64,000 nt of DNA from contig JAGYIF010000003.1 of the NCBI GenBank assembly GCA_018402735.1, positions 86,587 through 150,586 of the forward strand, given 5' to 3'. Position 1 is the stretch's first letter, and each line of letters starts with the position of its first letter. The notes below the pieces were generated by a model, which saw nothing but the letters and a program-made list of their open reading frames with translations, was not told the origin of the DNA and made no database searches. The stretch comes from Pelagibacteraceae bacterium (GTDB taxonomy: Bacteria; Pseudomonadota; Alphaproteobacteria; Pelagibacterales; Pelagibacteraceae). A program made the position numbers and the translations under genes. Shown here piece after piece: positions 1-10,081 of this stretch.

Positions 1-379
1 CCTCTGGCTTTTTAGAGTCTAAAATTACCTCTTCACAACTTGCTAATAAAAATTCTTTATTATCTTTAAATTCAGTTATTTTAACGATGCTTTTACCTTC
101 TACTAAAATTTTAACGGTGCCATCTGGTAATTTTAATAATTGAAGAATTTCACCTAAAGTGCCGTAGGAATATAGATCTTTACTTTGCGGATCATCATGC
201 TCTGCATTTTTTTGAGCAACTAAAATAATTTTTTTATATTTGGTAGCAACAGATTCAAGTGCATTGATAGATTTTTCTCGTCCCACAAACAATGGAATAG
301 CAGAACTAGGAAATACCACTATGTCTCTTAACGGTAAAACTGGATATTCTTTGTGATTGTCAATTTCTGGCTTATTCAT
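1..379 (-). CDS. lon: Lon protease, N-terminal part (cut by window edge)
   Basis: Reading the minus strand from the ATG at 377-379 gives about 126 residues with no stop before the window edge. They match the N-terminal substrate-recognition (LAN) domain of the ATP-dependent protease Lon: a YPVLPLRDIVVFP-type opening followed by the LFVGREKSINAL segment. The AAA+ and Ser-Lys protease domains lie outside the window. Lon degrades misfolded and regulatory proteins in the cytoplasm. The gene follows tig-clpP-clpX on the same strand, the usual proteobacterial order, which supports the call. Only the first part is seen, so intactness cannot be judged. Confidence 0.93.
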   Translation of the reverse strand, partial: MNKPEIDNHKEYPVLPLRDIVVFPSSAIPLFVGREKSINALESVATKYKKIILVAQKNAEHDDPQSKDLYSYGTLGEILQLLKLPDGTVKILVEGKSIVKITEFKDNKEFLLASCEEVILDSKKPE

Positions 380-446
380 AATTATATTAATAAGTAATTA
401 TTAATTTAACCAATACAAGTATGATTTTGAAGCAGCTGTTAATAAG

Positions 447-1709
447 CTAGTTGGCTATTTTTGTCTCTTTTGTAGATTTTTTTGAATAAATTAAGAGTGG
501 TACAGAATTGCCTAATACCACCTCTTTATTAACTACTACTTCTTCCACATTCTCAATAGATGGAAGATCAAACATAGTTTGCAATAATACTTCCTCAATA
601 ATCGATCTTAAACCTCTTGCGCCAGTTTTTCTTAATATTGCTTTTTCAGCAATTGCTTTAAGAGCATCTTTTGAAAAAGTTAATTTTACTCCTTCTATCT
701 CAAATAGTTTGGCGTATTGTTTAGTGAGAGAATTTTTTGGCTCTTCTAATATTTTAATAAGAGAATGTTCATCTAAATCTTCTAAAGTAGAGATGATTGG
801 CAGCCTTCCAATAAATTCAGGAATTAATCCAAATTTTAATAAATCTTCAGGTTCAACGCCTTGTAATAATTCACCAACTTTTTTTTCAGCTTTTGTATTA
901 AGCTTTGCGCCAAAACCAATCGATGATCCCTTATCTCGGGATGCAATAATTTTATCAATTCCAGCAAATGCTCCGCCGCAAATAAATAGAATATTTGTCG
1001 TATCAACTTGTAAAAATTCTTGTTGCGGATGTTTTCTGCCTCCTTGTGGCGGCACACTTGCAATTGTGCCTTCCATTATTTTTAATAAAGCTTGTTGTAC
1101 ACCCTCTCCTGATACATCTCTTGTAATAGATGGATTTTCTGTTTTTCTGCTAATCTTATCTACTTCATCAATGTAGACAATTCCTCTTTGAGCTTTTTCA
1201 ACATTATAATCTGCAGCTTGCAGTAATTTTAAAATAATATTTTCAACATCTTCCCCTACATAACCTGCTTCAGTTAAAGTAGTTGCATCAGCCATAGTAA
1301 ATGGCACATCTAAAATTCTAGCTAAAGTTTGAGCTAATAAAGTTTTTCCGCAACCAGTAGGTCCCATTAATAAAATATTAGATTTAGAAAGCTCAACATC
1401 ACCTTTGCTATTTTTTCCTTCGTAATTTAATCTTTTGTAATGATTGTGAACTGCAACGGATAAAATTTGTTTTGCTTTTTTTTGACCAATTACATACTCA
1501 TCCAGCGTTGCATAAATCTCTTTTGGACTTGGAACTCCCTCTTCATTTTTAGAAAAATTACTTTTGCTCTCTTCTTTAATAATATCCATACAGAGCTCAA
1601 CACACTCATCACAGATAAAAACAGTTGGTCCTGCAATTAGTTTTCTAACTTCATGCTGGCTCTTTCCACAGAAAGAACAATAAAGAGTATTTTTAGTTTC
1701 TTTGCTCAT
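447..1709 (-). CDS. clpX: ATP-dependent Clp protease ATP-binding subunit ClpX
   Basis: 420 residues, the usual ClpX length. The N-terminal zinc-binding domain has Cys11, Cys14, Cys33 and Cys36. The AAA+ module shows Walker A GPTGCGKT at 116-123, Walker B with VYIDEVDKI, and the sensor/arginine region [11 protein letters not shown] near 365. ClpX unfolds tagged proteins and feeds them to ClpP. The gene lies 102 nt downstream of clpP and just before lon on the same strand, so protease and unfoldase are likely co-expressed. It ends in TAG at 447-449. No frameshift, unlike tig close by. Confidence 0.98.
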   Translation of the reverse strand: MSKETKNTLYCSFCGKSQHEVRKLIAGPTVFICDECVELCMDIIKEESKSNFSKNEEGVPSPKEIYATLDEYVIGQKKAKQILSVAVHNHYKRLNYEGKNSKGDVELSKSNILLMGPTGCGKTLLAQTLARILDVPFTMADATTLTEAGYVGEDVENIILKLLQAADYNVEKAQRGIVYIDEVDKISRKTENPSITRDVSGEGVQQALLKIMEGTIASVPPQGGRKHPQQEFLQVDTTNILFICGGAFAGIDKIIASRDKGSSIGFGAKLNTKAEKKVGELLQGVEPEDLLKFGLIPEFIGRLPIISTLEDLDEHSLIKILEEPKNSLTKQYAKLFEIEGVKLTFSKDALKAIAEKAILRKTGARGLRSIIEEVLLQTMFDLPSIENVEEVVVNKEVVLGNSVPLLIYSKKSTKETKIAN

Positions 1710-1811
1710 TTTCGAATCAGGAGATTAAACAATATTATGACCACCACAGCTTTATCAAGCATTAGTTGTATAGTTATCTAGATATGGTGGGTAACAATAA
1801 GATTTGAACTA

Positions 1812-2426
1812 TTAGCTAGGTCTTTTTTCAACAACCTTATCAATTAAGCCAAAAGATTTAGCCTCTTCTGCGCTCATAAACCGATCACGCTCTAAAGCTT
1901 CTTTAATTTTCTCTACTGTCTGGCCTGTATGCTTTGCGTAAATTTCATTTAGTCTTTTTTTAGTTTGAAGAATTTCATTAGTGTGAATTTCAATATCAGT
2001 TGCTTGTCCTTGAAAGCCAGCTGATGGTTGATGTACCATTACTCTAGAATTAGGAAGTGACATGCGGTGGCCCTTCTCACCTGCAGCTAATAAAAAAGAA
2101 CCCATGGAACATGCTTGACCAATGCATAAGGTTGCAACAGCTGGTTTGATATACTGCATGGTATCATAAATTGCCAACCCATCAGTTACAACTCCGCCTG
2201 GACTATTAATGTACATAAATATTTCCTTTGAATTATTTTCAGATTCTAAAAACAATAACTGCGCAGATATCAAACTTGAAACATGAGAGTTGATTGGACC
2301 AACTAGAAAAATAATTCTTTCTTTTAATAATCTAGAATAAATATCGTACGCTCTTTCACCTCTGGGAGTTTGTTCAACAACCATCGGTATCAGAGTATTC
2401 ATATACACATCAAAAGGATCTTTCAT
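1812..2426 (-). CDS. clpP: ATP-dependent Clp protease proteolytic subunit ClpP
   Basis: 204 residues, the family length. The catalytic triad is visible: Ser107 in GQACSMGSF, His132 in RVMVHQPS and Asp181 in LERDRF. ClpP forms the tetradecameric protease chamber that works with ClpX. It sits between tig and clpX on the minus strand, with only about 25 nt separating its start codon from the repaired end of tig. An operon is therefore likely. Confidence 0.98.
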   Translation of the reverse strand: MKDPFDVYMNTLIPMVVEQTPRGERAYDIYSRLLKERIIFLVGPINSHVSSLISAQLLFLESENNSKEIFMYINSPGGVVTDGLAIYDTMQYIKPAVATLCIGQACSMGSFLLAAGEKGHRMSLPNSRVMVHQPSAGFQGQATDIEIHTNEILQTKKRLNEIYAKHTGQTVEKIKEALERDRFMSAEEAKSFGLIDKVVEKRPS

Positions 2427-2451
2427 ACGAATCAGAACTTACTATTATTAA

Positions 2452-3875
2452 CTATTTTTTGCTACTTTTTTTAGACTTATCTTCTTTTTTTTCTTTATTA
2501 GCTAGAGCCATCTTTTCTGCCCTCATCATCAGCTGAGTTAAAAATTTTTAACAACTCATCTTTGCTTAAAACTTTGGTAGTGGTTTTGGCTTTACTTTTG
2601 ATCAGCTCAATAACCTTATCTTCAAACACTGGTCCTCTTAGCTTCATAAGTTCAGCTGGATTTTTTTGATAAAAATCTCTAATATTTTTTTCCTGACCAG
2701 GGTAATTTCTAAGTTGTTTTTCTAGTTCCATTTTTAATTCCTCAGATGTAACTTTAATATTCATTTTCTTCTCCAGTTTTATTAAGAACAAGAGCAAGTT
2801 TAACTCTTCGTTTTGCAATTTCTAAAGCTGACTTCTTATCAGCATCTGATAATTTTATTTTATCATGATCATGTTCATGCTTAAATTTCTCACCCTTTGC
2901 TTTTAATTCATCCATTTTTTCATGAACTAAAGTATGTTCAACATTATGAATCTCATCGTCTAGTAGGCTTTTTGGCAAATCAAAATTAAAACTATTATCT
3001 AATTGATCTAAAATTTCTTTTTTTAATAATTGCTCCGAAACTCCTTCAAATTCTTTAGAGACTTGCTTACTAATCATGCCCTCTAAATCTTTTAAATCTT
3101 TTGCACCAAAATTTTTAGCAAACTCATCATCTATTTTTTGGTTTTCAGATTTTTTAACTTCAATAATTTTGCACTTAAACTCAGATGGTTTGCCCGCTAA
3201 TTCTTTATTTGGATAATTATCGGGAAGTTTAACTTTTGCTACTTTTTCATCGCCTTTAGCGCATCCTACTAATTGCTTATCAAAACCAGGAATAAAAAGA
3301 TCTTTACCTAATACTATTTGCAGTTTTTCACCTTTATTACCTTCAAATGCCTTTCCTTCAACGGTTGCTTCAAAATTAAAAATAACTAAATCATCATTTT
3401 CTGCTTTGCCATTCTTATCGACATATTTTTTATTACCTTCAGCAATGTATTTTACTCTTTCATCAATATCTTTCTTGTCTGACTTAACTTCATATTTATT
3501 TAAGGTAATTTTTTCAAATTCAACTTTCTTAATTTCAGGTACTTGCTCAACAGAAATGGTAAATTCTAAATTCTTTCCTTCTCCAGATGTTTGAATATCT
3601 ATTTTTGGCTGGCTAGCTGGTGTTATTTTATTTTGTTTTAAGGCCTCGTAGGTTGATTCTTGTAAAATTTTTTCAGCAACTTCTCCATAAACCGAAGCCC
3701 CGAATTGTTTTTTTAACAATTCCATTGGTGCTTTACCTGGTCTAAATCCTTTTAAATTAACCTTGTCTTTTAATTCTGAAAGTCTCGTTTCGATTTTTTT
3801 TTCAATATCTTTTTTTTCTACTATTACTTTTAAATCAGATTGTAGACCTTTAGATGATGTAACCGTTGCCTTCAT
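2452..3875 (-). CDS. tig: Trigger factor (two apparent frameshifts)
   Basis: Ribosome-associated chaperone and peptidyl-prolyl isomerase. The start is ATG at 3873-3875; upstream codons in this frame translate the tRNA-Leu gene and are not protein. GFRPGKAP at about 43-50 is the ribosome-binding loop, followed by an FKBP-like PPIase domain (about 155-255) and the C-terminal chaperone arms. The first frame stops at 2754, but the family sequence continues one frame over (IKVTSEEL, then the conserved RNYPGQEK and RGPVFEDKV). A second one-base shift at the CCC run 2520-2522 leads into a lysine-rich tail ending with TAG at 2452-2454. Removing one base at each site gives about 473 residues, a normal alphaproteobacterial length. 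Sequencing error is the simplest reading. Confidence 0.9.
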
Positions 3876-3886
3876 AATTCCTCTTT

Positions 3887-3971
3887 TGGTGCGGTATGAG
3901 GGACTTGAACCCCCATGCCTTTCAGCGCTAGATCCTAAGTCTAGTGTGTCTGCCAATTCCACCAATACCGC
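3887..3971 (-). tRNA. tRNA-Leu (anticodon UAG)
   Basis: The minus strand reads as a class II tRNA: acceptor GCGGTAT pairs with ATACCGC, then discriminator A and an encoded CCA (3887-3889). The anticodon stem CTAGA/TCTAG encloses loop CTTAGGA, giving anticodon TAG (UAG). There is a long variable arm and a TTCAAGTCC T-loop. The tig start codon is only 11 nt past the CCA. Confidence 0.97.
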
Positions 3972-4044
3972 TATTAATTTTTGGCTATTTATAGAGTTTT
4001 TTGATTATTAATCAATTATAGATAAATCTAGCTGTCTATCTATA

Positions 4045-4814
4045 TTATTGAGCAGTCCAAGCACCATCTAATGATATATTCGAACCTGTGATTTGATCAG
4101 CTTCTTTGCTGCATAAAAAATATATCATTGCAGCCACATCTTCTTTTTTAACAAATTTAAGTGATGGTTGTTTTTCTCTTAACATTTCAATTCCAGCTTC
4201 TTGAATAGGAATATTTTTTTTCTTAGCAACTGTTACTATTTGGTCTTGAATTAATTCTGTAAGCACAAAGCCTGGACACAAAGAATTACAAGTTATTGGC
4301 TCTGCAGCAGTTTCAAGTGCTGTAACTTTTGTCAAACCTACTAGACCATGCTTTGAAGCAGTGTATGCAGATTTATTTACTGAGCCTATTAAGCCATGGG
4401 TAGAGGCGATATTGATAATTCTTCCCCATTTATTTTTTCGCATTAATAGGCAAAATTTCCTTAGTGAATAAAAAAGGAGTGGTAAGATTAATTTCCATCA
4501 TTTTTCTCCATATTTTTTCTGGGTATTTTTCTATGGGCATAACAAACTGAATTCCAGCACAGTTAACTAAAATATCAATTTTTTTGAATTTTTTTATGGA
4601 TGTACCTACTACTTTTTTAACATTCTTTGAGCCCGTTAAATCAGTATTGAGCAATAAAGATCTTTTGCTGTTAAATTTTTTTTGTTGTTGCCCAATGATT
4701 GTTTTATTAGCGATACCTGCAGCAATAATGTTGAAACCTCTTTTGTAAAATAGCTCGAGAATGGACAGATCCAATCACACCAGAGCCTCCTGTGACTAGA
4801 ATGGTTTTTTTCAT
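4045..4814 (-). CDS. bdhA: D-3-hydroxybutyrate dehydrogenase, SDR family (two apparent frameshifts)
   Basis: NAD-dependent short-chain dehydrogenase oxidising 3-hydroxybutyrate to acetoacetate. The ATG at 4812-4814 gives MKKTILVTGGSGVIGS, a typical Rossmann opening. The reading then moves one base near 4754-4756 (LFYKRGFNIIAAGI follows) and one base near 4447, where EILP continues as LMRKNKWGRIINIAS. The Ser-Tyr-Lys residues are present (IAST, then YTASK). The LETAAEPITCNSLCPGFV segment and the C-terminal SLDGAWTAQ are characteristic of BdhA. Both shifts are one-base insertions relative to the expected frame. Restored length is about 255 residues, as expected. No neighbouring PHB genes are seen. 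Confidence 0.83.
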
Positions 4815-5021
4815 TACTTATTATATGTTCTGTGCTTTGATAAATCACAATATATTTTAAAAACTAGTGTTAAGTTACAATCTAAAGTTGATAAACTTAG
4901 ACCGATCCATGTACATTTATGCATATCAGGCATGGCATAAAAACATTCAAAAAGTCCTATAAATAGTATTAATTAACTCTTAAATTTTTTAACAAATAAT
5001 TAAAGTACAACAAGGAGCAAA

Positions 5022-6428
5022 ATGACAGCTGAAAATATTTTAAAATTAATTAAAGAAAAAGAAATTGATTATGTAGATCTTCGTTTCACAGACGTTAGAG
5101 GAAAACTTCAACACATGACTCAAGATATCAGTACCATTGATGCTGATTTTTTAAATGATGGAACTTTTTTTGATGGTTCTTCTATTGCTGGATGGAAAGC
5201 GATTAACGAATCTGACATGATTTTAAAGCCAGATTTAACAAGAGCATTTGTTGATCCATTCACATCTCACAATACTCTGGTTATTTTTTGTGACATTATG
5301 GACCCAATTAAAAAAGACTATTACGAAAGAGATCCAAGATCGATTGCTAAAAAAGCTGAAGCTTATTTAAAAACTACTGGAATTGGTGACACCATTTATT
5401 TTGGTCCTGAGCCAGAATTTTTTATATTTGATGATGTAAAAATTTCAAACACCATGGAAAAGGTTTCTTTTCAAATTGACAGCAATGAGGGTCCTTACAA
5501 TAGTGATAAGGCTTATCCAAACGGAAATTTAGCGCACAGACCAGGTGTTAAAGGTGGTTACTTTCCAGTACCGCCAGTTGATAGCTGCCAAGATTTAAGA
5601 GCTGAAGCATTAAAAGCAATGAAAGACATGGGAGTTAAAGTTGAAAAACATCACCATGAAGTTGCTCCTTCTCAACATGAGTTAGGAACTATGTTTGATA
5701 CAATGGTTACTAATGCAGACAACATGCAAATTTATAAATACGCAGTTCAAATGGTTGCAAACTCATTTGGAAAAACTGCTACTTTTATGGCAAAACCAAT
5801 TAAGGGAGACAACGGATCTGGAATGCACTGCCATCAATCTATTTGGAAAGCAGGAAAACCACTTTTCGCTGGTGACAAATATGCTGGTCTATCTCAAGAT
5901 TGTCTCTATTACATTGGCGGAATTATTAAGCATGCAAAAGCACTAAATGCATTTACTAATTCTACAACAAATAGTTACAAAAGATTAATTCCTGGATTTG
6001 AGGCTCCGGTAATCCTAGCCTACTCTGCAAGAAACAGATCTGCTAGTTGCCGTATCCCATTCAGCGCTAGCCCTAAAGGAAAAAGAGTTGAGGTGAGATT
6101 TCCAGATGCTGCTGGAAACCCGTACTTAACTTTTGCTTCCATGTTAATGGCTGGAATAGATGGAATAAAAAATAAAATAGATCCAGGCAAACCTTTCGAT
6201 AAAGATTTATACGCTTTATCAGCGGAAGAACTTAAAGATGTACCTCAAGTTTGCGGCTCATTAAGAGAAGCTTTAGAAAATTTAGACAAAGATAGAGCTT
6301 TCTTAACTACTGGTGGAGTATTCACGGACGATCAAATTGATGCTTATATCGAGCTCAAAATGAACGAGGTGTACAATTTAGAACACACTCCGCATCCAGT
6401 TGAGTACCAAATGTATTACAGCTGCTAA
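5022..6428 (+). CDS. glnA: Glutamine synthetase type I
   Basis: 468 residues. Forms glutamine from glutamate, ammonia and ATP, the main route of nitrogen assimilation. Visible motifs are the beta-grasp N-terminus, the latch DGSSIAGW near 50, metal and ATP-binding [10 protein letters not shown] near 265, and the NRSASCRIP segment near 340. Tyr397 in [10 protein letters not shown] is at the position adenylylated in the E. coli enzyme, so adenylylation control is possible. An AAGGAG ribosome site lies 5 nt before the ATG. The gene stands alone between bdhA and parE and ends in a strong intrinsic terminator. No GlnB or NtrBC gene is adjacent. Confidence 0.98.
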   Translation: MTAENILKLIKEKEIDYVDLRFTDVRGKLQHMTQDISTIDADFLNDGTFFDGSSIAGWKAINESDMILKPDLTRAFVDPFTSHNTLVIFCDIMDPIKKDYYERDPRSIAKKAEAYLKTTGIGDTIYFGPEPEFFIFDDVKISNTMEKVSFQIDSNEGPYNSDKAYPNGNLAHRPGVKGGYFPVPPVDSCQDLRAEALKAMKDMGVKVEKHHHEVAPSQHELGTMFDTMVTNADNMQIYKYAVQMVANSFGKTATFMAKPIKGDNGSGMHCHQSIWKAGKPLFAGDKYAGLSQDCLYYIGGIIKHAKALNAFTNSTTNSYKRLIPGFEAPVILAYSARNRSASCRIPFSASPKGKRVEVRFPDAAGNPYLTFASMLMAGIDGIKNKIDPGKPFDKDLYALSAEELKDVPQVCGSLREALENLDKDRAFLTTGGVFTDDQIDAYIELKMNEVYNLEHTPHPVEYQMYYSC

Positions 6429-6445
6429 TAAAATAATTTTAAATT

Positions 6446-6478
6446 AAAACCCCGTATGAAAGTGCGGGGTTTTTTTTT
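6446..6478 (+). terminator. Intrinsic terminator after glnA
   Basis: AAAACCCCG at 6446-6454 pairs with CGGGGTTTT at 6465-6473 across a 10-nt loop, followed by an unbroken T run to 6478. It lies 18 nt past the glnA stop and is the clearest intrinsic terminator in the window. Confidence 0.92.
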
Positions 6479-6537
6479 GCCTGATAATATAAAAAATTGG
6501 CCTGTACCTTTTTTAAAATTAATCTATTGCTTTAAAT

Positions 6538-8486
6538 ATGGTTAGCAAAAAAAATAACTATTCCGCTAAAGATATTGAGGTTTTAGAAGGTCTTGCACCG
6601 GTCAGAAAAAGACCAGGAATGTATATTGGCGGCACAGACGAGACTGCTTACCATCATCTTGCAAATGAAATTATCGATAACTGTATGGATGAAGTTGTGG
6701 CTGGTGAAGCATCGGAAATTACTGTCATTCTTAATAAAAATGGTTCTTTAACTATAATGGATAATGGACGAGGAATACCAATAGACAAACATCCTAAAAA
6801 AAACAAAACTGCTCTTGAAGTTGTGATGACTACTCTGCATTCTGGAGGAAAGTTTAAAGAAGATGGAGTGTACACAACATCTGCTGGACTGCACGGGGTT
6901 GGTTTATCAGTAGTAAACGCCCTTTCTTCAAAAATGAAAGTTGAAGTTTTTAAGAAGAAAAAAATTTATTTTCAAGATTATTCTAGAGGAAAACCTTTAA
7001 ACAAACTAATTCAAAAAGGCAGCTCTTCAATAACCAGTGGAACACGAGTTACGTTTTTACCTGATGATGAAATTTTTGGAAAAGATTTAAAATTTATACC
7101 CTCAAAAATTTATGAGACATGTAGAAATAAGGCATTTCTTTTTAAAGGAGTTAAAATTAACTGGGAGTGCGATAAAAGCTTACTAAATAGAAAAGATGCA
7201 ATTCCAAACAAAGACACACTCTTTTATCCTGAAGGATTAGAACAATATTTAAGATCAGAACTAGAAAATGCCAAAACAATTCATGACAAACCTAGCTCTC
7301 TAAAGGGGAATTTGAAGAAAAAAAGGAAAGGTAGAATTTGTTATTCAGTGGCATGATAACAAAAATAATTTTACTCGGTCATTTGCAAATACAGTTCCAA
7401 CCGTTAATGGCGGAACTCACGAAAGTGGATTTAGAGCTGGTATAGCCAAGGCAATAAGAAAATACGCAAAACTTAAAAATAACAAGACTGTCATTAAGGC
7501 TTCTCAGGATGATATATTTAACCATGCTAGCTACATAATATCAATATTCATTGGAAATCCAGAATTTGAAGGACAAACTAAAAACAAATTATCTTCTGCA
7601 TTTGTGCTTAAATATTGCGATCAAACTGTCTCTACCCTATTTGAAGATTGGCTTAATAGAAATGCAAAAGCCGCAAAATCTATAATTAGTTTTATTGAAG
7701 AAAAAATAAGAGAACGAAACTTATATGAGCTCAATGATAATGTTGAAAGGCAAACTTCTTTCAGAAAAATTAGGTTACCTGGAAAATTAGCTGACTGTGC
7801 TAAGTGATAAAACAGAAGGGACTGAATTATTTATTGTAGAGGGCGATTCTGCTGGTGGTTCTGCAAAACAAGCAAGAGATAGATATACACAAGCTATACT
7901 CCCCTTAAGAGGAAAAATACTAAATGTTAAGAATTCAAATACTGCAAAAATTTTAGCCAATACCGAAATAAGTAATTTGCTCCAAGCCCTAGGTTGTCAA
8001 AGAGGAAAAAATTATAACCGTAAAGATTTACGATACGAAAAAATAATTATAATGACAGATGCTGATGTGGATGGCGATCATATTTCTACTTTACTACTAA
8101 CTTTCTTTTTTGTTGAAATGCCAGAACTTATTAAAGACGGAAGATTGTATATGGCCGTTCCTCCGCTATACAAAATCACAACAGGTTCACAATCTTATTA
8201 TGTAAAAGATGATAAAGAAAAAGATAAACTCATAAAAAATTTGAAAAAAAATGCCAAAGTTGAAATAAGTAGATTTAAAGGTTTGGGAGAAATGATGCCG
8301 GCCCAATTAAAAGAAACAACTATGAATAAAGAAAGCAGAAATTTAATAAAAGTTTGTGTGCCTATTAATAAAGTTAAATACAAAGTGACTAGTAAATTAG
8401 TAAACGATTTGATGGGAAAAGATGCAGACTTAAGACTCAAGTTTATATCTGAAAACGCTGGAAAAAGTTTAAATTTAGATATCTAA
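6538..8486 (+). CDS. parE: DNA topoisomerase IV subunit B (apparent frameshifts)
   Basis: ATPase subunit of topoisomerase IV, which decatenates chromosomes. The GHKL ATPase domain has NEIIDNCMDEV, DNGRGIPIDKHP and GLHGVGLSVVNALS. The transducer domain continues in a second frame from about 7330 (FVIQWHDNKNNFTRSFANT), and the Toprim domain in a third from about 7797 (FIVEGDSAGGSAKQARDR and MTDADVDGDH). The first break near 7300-7330 is best explained by two missing bases in homopolymers (the A run before GGGG and the A7 before GGAAAGG), the second near 7797-7800 by one extra base. Restored length near 648 residues and the QALGCQRGKNY segment favour ParE over GyrB. Essential in relatives, so real inactivation is unlikely. 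Confidence 0.88.
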
Positions 8487-8490
8487 CACT

Positions 8491-8576
8491 TGGTGCCCTC
8501 GGCCGGACTCGAACCGGCACTCCCCGAAGGGCAAGGATTTTAAGTCCTTTGTGTCTACCAATTCCACCACGAGGGC
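8491..8576 (-). tRNA. tRNA-Leu (anticodon UAA)
   Basis: On the minus strand, acceptor GCCCTCG pairs with CGAGGGC, followed by A and an encoded CCA. The anticodon stem AAGGA/TCCTT holds loop CTTAAAA, so the anticodon is TAA (UAA). The long variable arm (GCCCTTCGGGGAG) is typical of tRNA-Leu. It lies 4 nt past parE, on the opposite strand. Confidence 0.97.
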
Positions 8577-8643
8577 ACTGTTTGTTTATAAATAAAACAA
8601 TTCTTTTTATAATTTGAAGAGTTTTTTAACAACTAAAATATAT

Positions 8644-9381
8644 TTAATTGGAAGTGTGCTTTCTAATCATTTCCTCAACTTCTTCTTTGCATCGCAATAC
8701 TTTAGCTTCATCCACTGCTCGCATAACCAAAACTGTTCCAAATCCACCTTCTTGAGAATATGGATAACTACCTATGTCTATATCTGGATATCTGTCTTGA
8801 ATATTGGAAAGATCAAGTGCAATACTACTCTCCCTAAGTTTAGCATCACAAGAAACAGAAATAATTTTTTTTCCGCTTACTAAAATTTTTTTTAACTGAG
8901 GCAGCATTAACTCAACATAAGCAGGTATTCCAGGTAAAACAAAGACGTTTTCTATGTAAAAAGCTGGAGCTGAACCTTGCTCATTATATATCAAGTTTGC
9001 TCCCTCTGGCATTTTTGCCATTTTTTTTCTACCTTCGTTAAAATCTGAATTGGCATAATATTTTTCTAAAATTGCATACGCTTCTTTATTATAATCGTAT
9101 TTCTTCTCAAAAGCTTTAGCCACAGACTCTGAAGTAATGTCATCATGAGTTGGTCCAATACCGCCAGTAGTAAAAACATACTGATATTTTTTCCTTAGTT
9201 CATTAAGCGTATTAATAATTACACTTTCTTTATCAGGAATGACCCTAACTTCTTCAACACTAATTCCCAGCTCACCAAGCCATTTTGCAATGAAGCTAGT
9301 ATTTTTATCAACAGTTCTTCCGGATAATATTTCGTTACCAATTATTAGAATAGCTGATGTAAATTCTTTACTGAAGTTCAT
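8644..9381 (-). CDS. CinA-like molybdopterin-binding domain protein
   Basis: 245 residues forming one MoCF/CinA-N type domain (COG1058-like). Motifs: IIGNEILSGRTVDKNTSF near 13-30 and TTGGIGPTHDDITSESVAKAF near 70-90. The C-terminal CinA deamidase domain is absent, so NMN amidohydrolase activity is not expected. Short proteins of this type are common in alphaproteobacteria and their exact role is unclear. The start codon at 9379-9381 is separated by a single base from the start of the divergent sfsA gene, so its promoter must lie inside sfsA or the transcript be almost leaderless. Confidence 0.82.
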   Translation of the reverse strand: MNFSKEFTSAILIIGNEILSGRTVDKNTSFIAKWLGELGISVEEVRVIPDKESVIINTLNELRKKYQYVFTTGGIGPTHDDITSESVAKAFEKKYDYNKEAYAILEKYYANSDFNEGRKKMAKMPEGANLIYNEQGSAPAFYIENVFVLPGIPAYVELMLPQLKKILVSGKKIISVSCDAKLRESSIALDLSNIQDRYPDIDIGSYPYSQEGGFGTVLVMRAVDEAKVLRCKEEVEEMIRKHTSN

Positions 9382-9382
9382 T

Positions 9383-10081
9383 ATGAAATTTAAAAATAAA
9401 TTAATATCGTCAAAATTTCAAAAAAGATACAAAAGATTTTTTGTTGAAGTAAAAAATAATGGAAAAACTTTGATTTCGCATTGTGCAAACTCAGGTTCTA
9501 TGCTCGGTCTGCTAAATAAAGATAATAAAACTTGGGTCTCGCCCTCCGATAATCCTGATAGAAAACTAAAATATACACTAGAAATTATAAATGATGGAAA
9601 ATCTAATGTTGGAGTTAATACTCATTTAGCAAATCAGATAGTTGAGGAAGGAATTCAAAAAAAAAGGATCAAAGAGATAACAAAATACGAAAGTTACCAG
9701 CGTGAGGTAAAATTTGGGGAAAATTCTAGATTTGATTTTGAATTAATAGGTAAAAACAAAAAAGCTTTTTTGGAAGTAAAAAATGTAACTTTATCTAGAG
9801 AAAAAGGCGTGGCTGAATTTCCTGATGCTATTACTAGCAGAGGTCTTAAGCATCTTGAAGAATTAGAAAATGCTATTAAGGAAGGTTACGAATCTTACCT
9901 CATTTATCTTGTGCAAAGAGAGGACTGTAGTTATTTCAAGATTTCTGGGGATATAGACACTAAGTATCTTCATGGTTTTTTGCGGGCAAAAAAAAATGGA
10001 GTTAAATTTTTATGTTATTCATGTAAAGTAAATGAAGAAGAAATTTACATTAACAAACCAATTAAAATTTTATTTAAATAA
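9383..10081 (+). CDS. sfsA: Sugar fermentation stimulation protein homolog SfsA
   Basis: 232 residues from the ATG at 9383. Upstream codons in this frame overlap the divergent gene in antisense and do not fit the family. SfsA hallmarks are the OB-like N-terminus (FQKRYKRFFVEV), HCANSGSM near 35, DNPDRKLKYT, and the nuclease-like C-terminal core with SRFDFEL, FLEVKNVTLS and AEFPDAITSRGLKHLEEL. Related proteins bind DNA in E. coli, but the cellular role is not settled. The map gene begins at the base after the TAA, so sfsA heads a long plus-strand operon running into purine synthesis. Confidence 0.93.
   Translation: MKFKNKLISSKFQKRYKRFFVEVKNNGKTLISHCANSGSMLGLLNKDNKTWVSPSDNPDRKLKYTLEIINDGKSNVGVNTHLANQIVEEGIQKKRIKEITKYESYQREVKFGENSRFDFELIGKNKKAFLEVKNVTLSREKGVAEFPDAITSRGLKHLEELENAIKEGYESYLIYLVQREDCSYFKISGDIDTKYLHGFLRAKKNGVKFLCYSCKVNEEEIYINKPIKILFK

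Noticed and set aside
508..1176. Plus-strand ORF opposite clpX
   Set aside because: Antisense shadow of clpX with low-complexity Ser/Thr-rich text and no family pattern.
2757..2760. Programmed frameshifting in tig
   Set aside because: No slippery heptamer, stimulator or family precedent is visible, and similar breaks occur in many other genes of the left part.
3876..3965. A 30-residue N-terminal extension of trigger factor
   Set aside because: The extension is the translation of the tRNA-Leu gene read in frame; the true start is the ATG at 3875 behind AGAGGA.
4815..5021. Riboswitch or small RNA before glnA
   Set aside because: No glutamine-riboswitch core or strong stem could be recognised in these 207 nt; only a plain AT-rich promoter region and a good ribosome site are seen.
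9239..9382. N-terminal extension of SfsA
   Set aside because: These 48 codons are antisense to the CinA-like gene and match nothing in SfsA; the ATG at 9383 fits the family start.
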